This document shows positions 11,801 to 21,600 of a DNA stretch of 64,000 bases, piece by piece; within the stretch, counting starts at the first letter, position 1, and every line of letters begins with the position of its first letter. Source of the stretch: Archilochus colubris (taxonomy: Eukaryota > Chordata > Aves > Apodiformes > Trochilidae); NCBI GenBank assembly GCA_023079485.1, contig CM041097.1, forward strand, positions 20,629,158-20,693,157, written 5' to 3'. The position numbers and the translations under genes are program-made. The notes under the pieces are model-generated. The model was given only the letters and a program-made list of their open reading frames with translations. It was not told where the DNA came from and made no database searches.

Positions 11801-13440
11801 GGCATGCAGCTGCCAGCACCAGGATGCCCTGAGCAGGACTTGTCCTGATGAGCAGTGCCAGGCACCTGAGCAAGGGGCACAGCTCCAGAGCTGCCCCCCA
11901 GCCCTCTGCCTGCATCAACCTGCAATGGGAGCTTAGCCAGCAGACTCTCATTACTCACCTACTATTAGAGTTCCTTTTCCCTGCAGCAAAAATCCAAAGC
12001 AAGCCTCGGAATCTCATTTTTCTCCACTTGCAAACAACGAGAGCAGAATCTAGCAAATTATCCCCCCCCAAAAAAACCCCACGTCTGTGGAAGGCACAGC
12101 ACAAACAAAACTCCATTAGCAGCCCCTGAGCTGCTTTCTCCTCCTCACCCCAGAGCAGTAAAAAGCACCTCCTGTCACGGGGGTTATGGGAAGCCAGGCA
12201 TCATTTGCTTCTCTTTTTTTTGCCCTAAATTATTTACAGCTGCATTACCCCAACTCTTCCTGGTGTTTTCACTCTGGAGCTTGTACTGAATCCCTCACAA
12301 GTGCTGGAGGTTTGGCAGCTCTCCTGCCCCCCCAGAAGGATCCATGCTCAGGAGGGGATCCCAGGTGGTCAGGGCGAGGGGTGGATCAGGATGGAGGACA
12401 CAGAGGCTGCAGGGACCCCAGCACCACAAACTGGAACCCAGCACCACAAACTGGGACACTGCCTGGATGCTCCTGCTCTGTGCTCCCTGGACTCCACACC
12501 AGGTTTGGGTTTCACCACGTGTTACACCTTGTCAGTACAGTACAGAGTATCTGTATCAAGCACTCATATGGGGAGAAGGAGGGAAATAAAACTCAAATAT
12601 CCCCAGCTGGGCAATGGAGCCCAGGCACTGGTTGCTCCCTCTCTGGTGCTGCAGGTTGCTTATCCACCCTTATCCATCCCTTCTCAGAGGCTGCCTGCCC
12701 TCCTCCTGTCAAACAGTCAGGAGCAGCCTGAACTGAATTTTAGTAACATTAAATTTTGTAAGACACCATTAAAATGCACACTTGTCACTGTCTGTCACCA
12801 GTGCTGTGCCAGCAGCTGAGGACAGGGAGGGGATCCCTGAGGCACAGCAGCCCAGGGCAAGAAGCTGCAGGGAGCAAGGAAGGACAGAGAGGAGCTCAGG
12901 GATCATCTCCTGTGCCTGCTGGCACCAGGAGCAGCCCCACAGCCACCTGGAAGGTGACACCACCACTGCCTGTCCTGGCAATCAGCGTGGCAGAGAGAAA
13001 AACTCCAGCCCAGAGCCTTTGCAGTGCCAGGAGCCAACTGGAGAGTCTGCTTTTAAAATCCCTCCCAAGGCAATTTAAGCCATGTATCTCAGTTGCTGCT
13101 GTTTGTATTTTCACATCAGTCATTTCCAACGGGATATTTACCTGCTCTTATACATGCAGATACAGAGGATTAAGAGCATCAGAAAAATAAAACCTCCACA
13201 GATTAAATGCTTTTGATTGTGGGAGTTTGCAGCTCTTGCTTGGTTTTGATTAGGAACCCAGGTTGTTAATGCTTAAAATCTGCTGCTCTCCCTCCTCAGC
13301 ATAACAAACGCAGGCTGCAGCGCAGCCTGAGCATCCCAGCTCCTGCCCTGCTGCCCTTCCTCTCACTCCTCTTCCATCTCCCCTTCTCCAGTCCCGTTCC
13401 AAACAGCTGCTGCACTTGAGGTGCTACAGAAAACGAATGG
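11801..13440. other. Noncoding, GC-rich, one small duplication
   Basis: Two adjacent copies of a phrase reading CAGCACCACAAACTGG lie at about 12418-12455. A 22-nt exon-like segment with an acceptor (TTTTTGCTGCAG) and a GTGAGT donor lies on the minus strand at 11959-11980 but has no other support. The long open frames (12186-12819, 12774-13190) lie in stop-poor GC-rich sequence and show no domain. Confidence 0.45.
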
Positions 13441-13649
13441 TGTTGGTGTCACCCACTGGTGCTGGTGTCACCCATTGGTGCTGGTGTCACCCATTAGTGC
13501 TGGTGTCACCCACTGGTGTTGGTGTCACCCACTGGTGTTGGTTTCACCCATTAGTGCTGGTGTCATCCACTGGTGTTGGTGTCATCCACTGGTGTTGGTG
13601 TCACCCACTGGTGCTGGTGTCACCCGTTGGTGTTGGTGTCACCCATTCC
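13441..13649. repeat. Minisatellite, 19 bp unit, about 11 copies
   Basis: The unit reads TGTTGGTGTCACCCACTGG, with common variants at position 3 (C or T), at the CCCACT/CCCATT/CATCCACT step and at TTGG/TTAG. A period of 19 is not a multiple of three, so successive units pass through all reading frames, and two plus-strand frames stay open across the array (…THWCWCHPLVLVSP…). Confidence 0.95.
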
Positions 13650-13984
13650 TGACCTCTCTCTGATCTCAGCAGATCCCAGTGCTGGGCTGGAGCTCCTGCA
13701 GCCCCAGGGTTTGTGCAGGTGACTGCAAAGCCCCCCTAAACCCAGAGGCACCTGCTCAGCCTTGCTCTGGGTTGCTGCAAACACCTCTGGAGTCCCCAGG
13801 TAATGCCCTGGTTTGAGGGGAACTCCAGAGTTCAGGTTGAAGCTCGGCTGCTGCACGCCCAGCTGTAATTCCAGCCACACTCAGCTGAGATCCCACCACT
13901 TTTGGGGTGGTTTGTGAGGAAGATGGGACTCATCCCATAGCAAAGAGAGCACCTGGCTCAGGCAGAGCCAGCCCAGCACTCCCC

Positions 13985-14071
13985 AGGCAGGAGGCAGGAT
14001 GCAGGAGGCAGTAGGCAGGATGCAGGAGGCAGGATGCAGGAGGCAGGAGGCAGGAGGCAGGATGCAGGAGG
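13985..14071. repeat. Minisatellite, 7/14 bp purine-rich unit
   Basis: Alternating AGGCAGG and ATGCAGG heptamers (as in GGCAGGATGCAGGA) give about twelve 7-bp or six 14-bp units. The plus strand is purine-rich. Translated frames through it on both strands are low-complexity artefacts. Confidence 0.9.
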
Positions 14072-14559
14072 GGGCTGCTCCCATCCCCAGCTCCCCAGGG
14101 ATTTGCCCACCCAAGACATTTCTGCCAGCCCAGACTCAGCTCTGTACCACTTCATCCAAACTAACTGACTGGGCATCAACTGAAAAACTAAATATCCCAC
14201 AGAATTACACCCCATCATAATTCAGAATTCAGGTTATTGGGCATTTTCAATCAGCTTTTCTCTGTTTCTAAACAGAAATGAGTAAGCCCACCACGAGCAA
14301 AAAACCTTTGTGATAGTTGGTGAGCTGAAGAAAGGTAAAACAAAACTCACTGGGAGAGGGGCTGGGGTTGGGTTTGGAGGCTTGGGTTTTTTTTCAGTCA
14401 TTATATTATAGAGCTGATAAAAAGAATGAAGTATCTGACAGATTAAACAGTTCTTGAGGAGATGTGTCAGCTTCAATAATTTTAAAGAATTAGAACTGTC
14501 AAGCTTTCAAAATAGGAAAGATTGTATCTTTAGAAAACAAGGTTCTTCTAATTGGCATG

Positions 14560-15060
14560 CATGAAAATCTAATTTGAGGCTAAACCCCAGTGATTAAAGG
14601 CTTTTTCTGATTGTGGATATTTGAAAGCAAGTCCATCTGTAAAGCTGAGCCTCCCAGCCTGGCAGACAGCAAATTCTGATTTCTCCTCTAGGTGCAGGCT
14701 GACTGAGCCTACTTTGGAACCTAAGGAAAATTGCAATAAAATGCCATTTTAATAGCATTTTTATTTTAATCTGCTGAATTCATCTGCATGCCAAACACAT
14801 CATCTAACAGAATATTGACCTAGCAGATAGGAATGAACTTACATGAGTTATGTTATTCAGATGCAGGAGGTGTTAGTGAGAATAGGTGTTAATTTTGGGA
14901 GGGAGGACTTGCTCAGCATCTGATAACCATCTCATTAATTTAGGTAATATTTGAGCCAAGCCAGATTTCAGCACATTTTGATACACTCTGAATGAATTCT
15001 CCTGGTGAAGGCTCAGTGAATATGAGGCACTTTGTTACTTGCTGTAACACATCAAAAATT
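14560..15060. other. AT-rich block, possible conserved noncoding element
   Basis: Low-repeat AT-rich sequence with many TAAT/ATTA cores. A short hairpin lies at about 14737-14765 (ATAAAATGC pairing with GCATTTTTAT across a small loop). There is no coding potential. It is a candidate regulatory element by texture only. Confidence 0.28.
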
Positions 15061-16321
15061 CACAAAAACCAGCATGAGAGAAACTTGAGCCTGCCTGGTA
15101 TATTCCTGGCTATTGCTCTAAAACCTTTCATTAGATAACAGGGAGCTTATAAAGCAAAGGGGTAACCACTAGCCTTTAGCCAAAAGGTACAAGTGAAACT
15201 GCTGGCAAAAAGATTTCCAAGAGCACAGTGAGAGAAATACCAGTTTGGAATAAAAGTGCCCATATTCTGCTGCTTGGGAGACAAATGCAACCTCTGGTTT
15301 CAGAACCAAAAGGTCACATTCTGTTTGTTCCCACCAGGGGAAATGGGAATTATCCCTGCCTGGCACTGCCCCATGTGAGCATCTCCCATCTTCCTTTCCT
15401 TCCCCTCAAACAAGCTTTGAGGCACCATTTCTACACCGAGGTTTTATTTGCCAGATTTTCATTACAATTCCATCCCAGCAGTTTCACACCACTGACTGCA
15501 CTGCAGTCAGGTTCATAATCCAGAGAGTCCATAAAATCCCAGAGCTGTACATCCACAGTTAAACACAAAGTGACTCCGTTTGCTCCAAAATATAAAGACA
15601 GACTCGTGTAATAAAAACCCAAAGTGGTTTTCTCCGAGATGCTGTTGCTCCCAGGACAGAGCTGCCGGGTGGGAGTGCTAAAGGAGTGATTCCATTTGTC
15701 ACTTCTGTCCTCACCAAACCTGACTTTCATGGGGAAGTGCATTCCACAGTGCATGTCAGGCTTTATTAATCTGATTTTCCTGCTCTTCTCCAAAGATATT
15801 TAATGCTTTAGTAATGATCAATATACTGGCCCTGATGACAAACAAAGACAAATGAGCCCGTGCAGCCTGGATGGTGTTTGTAATTCCCACCTCTGTAGGC
15901 ATTCGTTCCATCCCAGCTGGTGACAGGGTGACAGAGCTGCCTTGTTCCCTGACAGAGATGCATTTCCAGGGGTGCTTGGCATGAAGCTGTCACTCTGCTC
16001 ATTCCCTCCCTCTCCTTCAGCTCCCCATAGCCAGGAGAGCCCGGGGTGTCTGTATTAAACACAAATGCCCTGACAGATCTCCTGATGGGACTGCAGAGGA
16101 AATCATTGAGGCCCCAGCATGCTGTCAGCTTGCCCACATCCCCTCAGCCAGCCTGGGGGTGCCATGGCAAATAAAATTCATTGGCACCCAGAGCAGGGCT
16201 GGGGGTTGCTGCAGTCCCAGAGCTTGAGCCAGGGCTGGACAGGGCAGGGAGCAAAATGCTGAAGCTTTGGGGGGTGATGTCCCTCCTGTCCTGCACCTGG
16301 AGCTGCCTGGGATGTGGGCAT
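15061..16321. other. Noncoding unique sequence
   Basis: A 120-codon minus-strand open frame (15431-15793) and a 109-codon one (15808-16137) are present. Their translations show no signal peptide, domain or family resemblance, and no splice context supports them. No repeat is seen. Confidence 0.4.
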
Positions 16322-16466
16322 CACTGGGGCTGGATGTGCTCCTGGGATGGGGCACAAGGTGGGAAGTGGGCACCACTGGGGCTGGATGTGCTCCTGGGAT
16401 GGGGCACAAGGTGGGAAGTGGGCACCACTGGGGCTGGATGTGCTCCTGGGATGGGGCACAAGGCAG
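16322..16466. repeat. Minisatellite, 52 bp unit, 2.8 copies
   Basis: Copies begin at 16322, 16374 and 16426, each starting CACTGGGGCTGGATGTGCTC. The first two copies are essentially identical over their full length. The third stops at GGGGCACAAGG and runs into unique sequence. 52 is one more than a multiple of three, so the repeat shifts frame at every copy and keeps open frames on both strands without coding meaning. Confidence 0.95.
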
Positions 16467-17244
16467 GACTCAGAAGATTCCAGTTTTTCCAGGGAATTCC
16501 AGGCTGTGCTGTGCCGGTGCCCCTGCCAGCTGGGGCTCTCCTGCTGCTCACCTGGCCCCTGGGAAAGCTTTCCCTCTTCTGATCTGGTTTGCAGGGAAGT
16601 GCCACCCCACTGCTCCTACTCATTGAAGCCAAGGGGATTTCGGTTTCATTTGATTTCAATTAGCCCTGAATCACACACTTGATTATCTAGATTGTGTTTA
16701 CTCATTTTCAGACGTTCACTGGGTAACAACGAGTCCCCAGATATCAGCAGACCTAAAGAACTCATAATCCTCTTTCATTCAGACTCTCACACCCACTCCT
16801 TTTACTCCGTTTGTTACTCAGTGTTTGCTGCCAGCTATGGGGATAAATGCAAAAAGCAAGTTACCAGAAAACTTCAGGCACAAGGCAACAGCACAGGAAT
16901 CACACTTCCTGCCTCACAGCTCCTGGGTCCACTCAAGAGACAGATGTAAAACCAACCAGACAAATAAATACACTGAAAACACCACTGAGGAAAACTGAGC
17001 TGCAAGGAGTTTCAGGTTAGTAAATCCAAGCCTGTGCCCTCACCCCTCTTTGGTTTCACATCCAACATCCACCACCAGAGCCAGAGCCAGGAGGGGCTGC
17101 TTGGACCTTGGAGGGGTGGGCACAAGGACCCCAGAGTCCCCAGGGGAACCTGGGTGCCAGGTAAGTACAGCATGACATGACACCAGTTAAAACACAGCTT
17201 CCAGTCTGCTTTCCCATTCAATATCCTGCTTAATCTGAGCCCTT

Positions 17245-17500
17245 TGGGAATAATTTTCTTTAGATATTATCCAAGTTAATTAAATAAACCCTATTAATTG
17301 TATGAAATGGTTACAAGGTTGGTTTATGAGTCCAAGCACAGTTTACCTTTCACTGCTGATAAAAATGTAAAGCCCACAAGCAGCCTGCAGGCTTTTCCAC
17401 AGCTCTTCTTGGTTGTATAATAATTATTCAAGATACAATACATATTCAATATGTATAATAATTATTATATTCTGTTGTATAATCATTATTCAAAATACTG
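17245..17500. repeat. AT-rich block with three TGTATAATAATTATT-type copies
   Basis: Copies related to TGTATAATAATTATTCAA start at about 17414, 17452 and 17476. Between the first two is an inverted repeat, TACATA and TATGTA around TTCAA (17439-17455). The preceding 150 bases are also AT-rich (AAGTTAATTAAATAAACC). This could be a decayed AT-rich mobile element end, a nuclear-matrix-type AT tract, or a slippage product. Confidence 0.45.
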
Positions 17501-18325
17501 GTAAAAGGAAATCTGACTCTCAAGAGTGAAAGTGCAGGGATTTGCTCCAGACTTTCACAGGAAGAACACAGCTTTTCTTTTCAGCTCTGGCCTGAGAATT
17601 GGAGTAAAATTCCCTGCAGGTTACTGGGCAGTGCCTCTCAATGCCCCCTTTCCTCTGGGGGGGCAAGATGAGTGTGAAAAGGCCTGACAGTTGTGTTCTC
17701 CTCACAGCTCACCAGCAATCACCCCTCTGCTCCGTGACCCCCAGCGTGCTTCAGAACCAACCTCACCATCCTGACCCCTCTCCCTCCCCAAGGGACAATC
17801 CCAACCAGGAGCCTTTTCCTTGCTGTACCCAGACACAGCAGCATTCCCAGGGCTGCAAAACCTCCCTGGGAGTGACATGCTCAGCCCTTGGCACCTCCCC
17901 TCCCACACAGGAAATCTGGGGTGTTACAGCCTGGTGCTGATGTCTGATCCAGACACCTGAGGTGTCTTTCAGCCACCACGTGCTCAGTCATTTGGGGTGT
18001 TTAAAGGGTGTTTGCCTTTTTGTTATACTGATAAAACAAAGAGGGGAGCCTGACACCTTTTGATCTTGCTTAGGAGGCAATCAAAATTCATCATTATTGT
18101 TATAAAGAAGAAAACAGCAGTATTAGTGGATTTTCATTAAAATTGTAATTATGCTTTATACTAGAATATGATTATACTAATGATCCTACATACCAGGAAG
18201 AAGACTTCAAAGGAATGCCACAAACTTACAGCAGCTAAAGATGCAGATTCAGATTTTCCTTTTAAATTCAAAAATTAATAGGACACATAAAAGCTTTACC
18301 AACTTTGCAGTGCTCTTCCCTGCAG
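17501..18325. other. Noncoding; AT-rich at 18060-18200
   Basis: GC-rich to about 17940, then AT-rich unique sequence with several ATTA/TAAT cores (18070-18200) that may continue a regulatory-type block. No gene or repeat is recognised before the exon-like segment at 18326. Confidence 0.4.
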
Positions 18326-18432
18326 TGCCAAAGACCCAGTGACATGCATAAGGGAGCCCCATCCAGCACACCAAGAACAAATAGGAGTTGATGCATTTCT
18401 CCCAGATCACATAAAAGAATTTGAAATACATG
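18326..18432 (+). CDS. Exon-like segment, 107 nt, plus strand (unidentified)
   Basis: A tandem acceptor (TTTGCAG, then TGCTCTTCCCTGCAG) precedes 107 nt that end at ACATG|GTAAGTTCTT, a consensus donor. After one leading base one frame is open throughout (35 codons), including DPVTCIREPHP, GVDAFLPDHIKEFEIH. The first frame is closed by TGA. The peptide looks protein-like but I cannot place it in a family, and no neighbouring plus-strand exon with matching phase was found nearby. It is the best-looking plus-strand candidate. Confidence 0.18.
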
Positions 18433-20814
18433 GTAAGTTCTTGTTTTGAATCTGCACTTAAAGGAACTCAGATTTTTTTTAACAGTGACAGAAAAAAAAG
18501 ATATCCTTGTTTGAATAGCAGGAGCTGAGATACTTCCCTGGTGTCAGATCTTGCCTGGGTTGGTGAAGGAAAAGTTTCTGCTGGCAGATGTGTTGATATA
18601 TAGAAATAACAGTTATTCTGCTCTGTTGCTATGCAAGATTCTTAACTGTAAGTTCTGAACCACAAACCCAGCCCAAAAGGAGAAGGTGCCTCCTGGCAGC
18701 CCCACTGCTGCAGCTCCAGGCACTGCCTTGCAGGGAGCAGAGTCACAGCCAGGAGACAGCTATTCCCATGGGACCCATCCTGGTGTCTGTGCCCCAGGAG
18801 CTGCTCTTGGCTCAGCCCACGGGGTTTCTGCTGGGCAGCCACACCAGATGAACCACTCCAGGTGCTGAGTTCTCCTGCACACTGAGCATTTGGGTCCAAA
18901 AGCTGGAAGGAAGACAAGAGACATCCCCAGCTGCAGCAGCAGGGCTGGGAATTCTCTCCTCCCTCCCCAGCCCTGTCAAACAACACCTTTCCTAGTCCTG
19001 ACAGAGCTTCCCTGATCTCTTCACTGTCTCCTGTGACTGGAATCACTCCTTGCCCTCCTCAGGCTGGGGACAGCTTCTTGATTTCCTTCCTGAGGCACTG
19101 AGCATCCAAACACCTTCCACACTTTGCTCAGCAAAGTCTTCACATGTTCTAAAGAACCTGAGTCCCTTTAATCTTCTCCACAGGATGACTTTTCCTGAGG
19201 TTATCCTCCTCCCTGTTGTTTTTATTTCAGTGCCAAAACCCATGGAAAAACCAGAGTGTTGCTTTGCCTGCAGATTCAGGCTGTGTGAAGGCTGCAGCTC
19301 CTCTCCCCTGAACCCACACTGCACCCTGGGGACCTCTGAGATGTCCCGGGGTCTGGCAGGGAAGGAGAGCAGTGGTGATGCTCCATCCTCTCCCCAGGGC
19401 AGGAGGAGGCATCCTCTGAGCCAGGGGGGCTGCAGAGATCCATATAAATCCTGTCCCCAGGGCTGGGGCTTCCCTCTCCAGACTGCATCCCTGCAAAGCT
19501 TCAACACACAGCACATACAGACACAAGAAAAGAAAAGAAAATCTCCCCAAACACAAAGAGATTTCACAACAACTTTGTATTTATACAGGCATGGGATGGA
19601 CACTGAGCCTTAGAGAAGGGCAAAAAGCTTTCACAAAGTCATGGATTTTCTCCTCTTGAGCAGAAGGAAAGCAGCAGATTTGTTCCTCTGTCCAGGGAAA
19701 AAGAGCAAACACAAAGAGCTCAATAAAGACCAGGTTTTGTAGTTTTGTGGACATGGAGAGCTGCCTGCTCCTGACTGAAAGCATCAGGCCTGATGCCCAT
19801 GCTGGGCTGCCATGGTCTGCAGAGTGATGGATTGCTTTGAATCCCTTCCCAAAAAACACTGGGAATGGGATTCATCTGACCAGATGGACGTTTCTCCAGC
19901 AGTCCCACTAATGCTGAACTGGGGTCCCTCTGGGAGAGCTGATCTCTGTGCTGGTGCTGGCTGCAGAGCTGAGCTCCAGAAGTGCTCAGTGCATCCTGTG
20001 TGTACCTCTGGCAATGTCCCTGGGCTGGGGATGATCGCTGGGTTCAGACAGCAGCCCAGGAGCAGCAGCTCTGCAGGAAGACACCGTCTGACTCAGCCCA
20101 GAACCAGGGGATGAAAGGCTGTCAGCAGAGCAAGCAAACATCCCTGGCTCCCTGGTTCCAGTGCAGAAGCCATACCAGTGCTGGGCTGTGAACACAGTCC
20201 AACTCGGCTCTTCAGATGGAATTGGTAAGCAGCTGCTATTTTTAGGAAGAGAAATCTTTGCAGTCGAGGCAGGTCCAGCTCCAGAAAACACTGGTAAGTC
20301 AGCCAGGAGGCAGGGACACTGCAGAGCAAGGGGAACTTGCTCAGAACTACAAACAAGCCCAGGTCTCCTCGTGGCAAGTGGCACTGAGCCCTCTGCCCCT
20401 TCCCAGCCAGACAATAAATACCATTTCCAACAGATTTCTTCACAATTTACCAGCAGACTCCATCAGGTCCCACACCACACTGACCTTCCCCATTCCCAAA
20501 TCACAGGCAGACTCCCAGAGTCTCATTTTTCATCCTATTTTTGATTTGCCAAACCAAACCCAGCCTCTGATCAGCACAACCAGAGCCACCCCACTGCCTT
20601 TCCTCTGCCCCAGGGGCTCTCCCAGGGGCTTTGGCATCCCCCAGGTACCCTCCAGCCCCCTGCCCCCTTCTCCTTCCACACCCCATCCATCAGCTCCTGA
20701 AAGCCCCTGCAGAGCTGCTGGCAGCTGCACTGCCCCTCAGCTTTGTTAAAACATGCCCCAAAACCCAACACTTCCAAGTAAACTTCCCAAGTGTCCTGGG
20801 GAAAGAATTAAGAG
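18433..20814. other. Noncoding; long antiparallel open frames at 19043-19613
   Basis: Two open frames of about 187 codons overlap almost completely on opposite strands (19050-19613 plus, 19043-19603 minus). Neither translation shows a domain, and the sequence is GC-rich and stop-poor. A frame this long is expected about once by chance in a window of this size. A short exon-like segment at about 20265-20294 (TTTGCAG … CACTG|GTAAGT) has no further support. Confidence 0.4.
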
Positions 20815-21060
20815 ATGAAATTTAGGTAATTATTCAATTAACAATGGTTCTGTGTGCAAGAGGATCTGATTTATGGGTGGCTGGTTGTACAGGCAGCTGC
20901 CTTAATTAGAGAGTGTGCTCCTGGCTTCTCCCCAGAATTTACTGTTTAATTAAAGTTAAACAGTTCAATGCCCATTTAACCTACCAGCATATGGAGAATT
21001 TAACAGATACTGAAGAGGGAGGAGAACTCTATTCACTTTTAATTGTACTGTAATAACACA
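20815..21060. other. AT-rich block, possible conserved noncoding element
   Basis: Homeodomain-type words are dense (GGTAATTATTCAATTAAC, CTTAATTAGAG, GTTTAATTAAAGTTAAAC, ATTTAACC), with no coding frames and no repeats. It looks like a developmental enhancer by composition. No alignment was done. Confidence 0.32.
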
Positions 21061-21267
21061 AAGGAGGTCACTGAAGTGCAGGCCTGTGAGGTGCCCTGGA
21101 TTCCACACTAATAATGTGCCTGGGATCTCAAAGTAGCATCAACTTCCCTCTCACAAACTGTGTCCAACCACCTCCCTTCTACAATTTCCAGAAACAATTG
21201 AGGGGAAGATTAAGACAGAAAAAAACCCCAAAACACCCATGGGTATCAAGGCAGAGCAAGACCAGAC

Positions 21268-21365
21268 AATTCTCAAGGTCACACAGGAAAATCGTGGCAG
21301 GATCAGAGATCAAATCCAGATTCCCCAGATTTCAGTGCACACCACTGACTGCAAGAGCAGTCTTA
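21268..21365 (+). mobile_element. MIR-like SINE remnant, 3' half
   Basis: The stretch beginning TCTCAAGGTCACACAGG and continuing GTGGCAGGATCAGAGATCAAATCC follows the order of the MIR core and 3' region (CCAAGGTCACACAG, GTGGCAGAGC, GGATTCGAACCC), then a region that in MIR reads CTCTTAACCACT. The match was made from memory of the consensus, with many substitutions, so the copy is old. The left half of the element is not recognisable. Confidence 0.55.
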
Positions 21366-21447
21366 GCAACTAATTCTGAGACAAACAAAAGTATTCTGAG
21401 GTTATGCTGCAAGGAATAAATATTAATTCTGATTCCATTTTTTTACA

Positions 21448-21600
21448 GAGCAGGGCAAGTGTAATTATCTCTGCCACGCAGATCAAGGCACAATTTGAAG
21501 CATGAGGCACTGCAGTGACTTGTTCAAGGTCAGGCAGCAGCTCTATTGTCACCCTCTCCATCTCCTCTTCAATCCATTGGGATGCTTTTGAACCCAAGTC
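21448..21600 (+). mobile_element. Second MIR-like SINE remnant
   Basis: AATTATCTCTGCC, then GCATGAGGCACTGCAGTGACTTGTTCAAGGTCAGGCAGCAG, then TTTTGAACCCAAGTC follow the MIR order (ATTATCCCCATTTTACAG, GAGGCACAGAGAGGTTAAGTAACTTG, CAAGGTCACACAG, GAACCCAGG). There is extra sequence before the GAACCC element. It lies about 100 bases after the previous copy in the same orientation. Confidence 0.5.

Noticed and set aside
11959..11980. 22-nt microexon-like segment with a GTGAGT donor
   Set aside because: Too short to test by reading frame. Such acceptor-donor pairs arise often by chance.
19043..19613. Nearly coextensive ~187-codon frames on opposite strands
   Set aside because: Neither has family resemblance. 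Stop-poor GC-rich sequence makes one such frame per window unsurprising.
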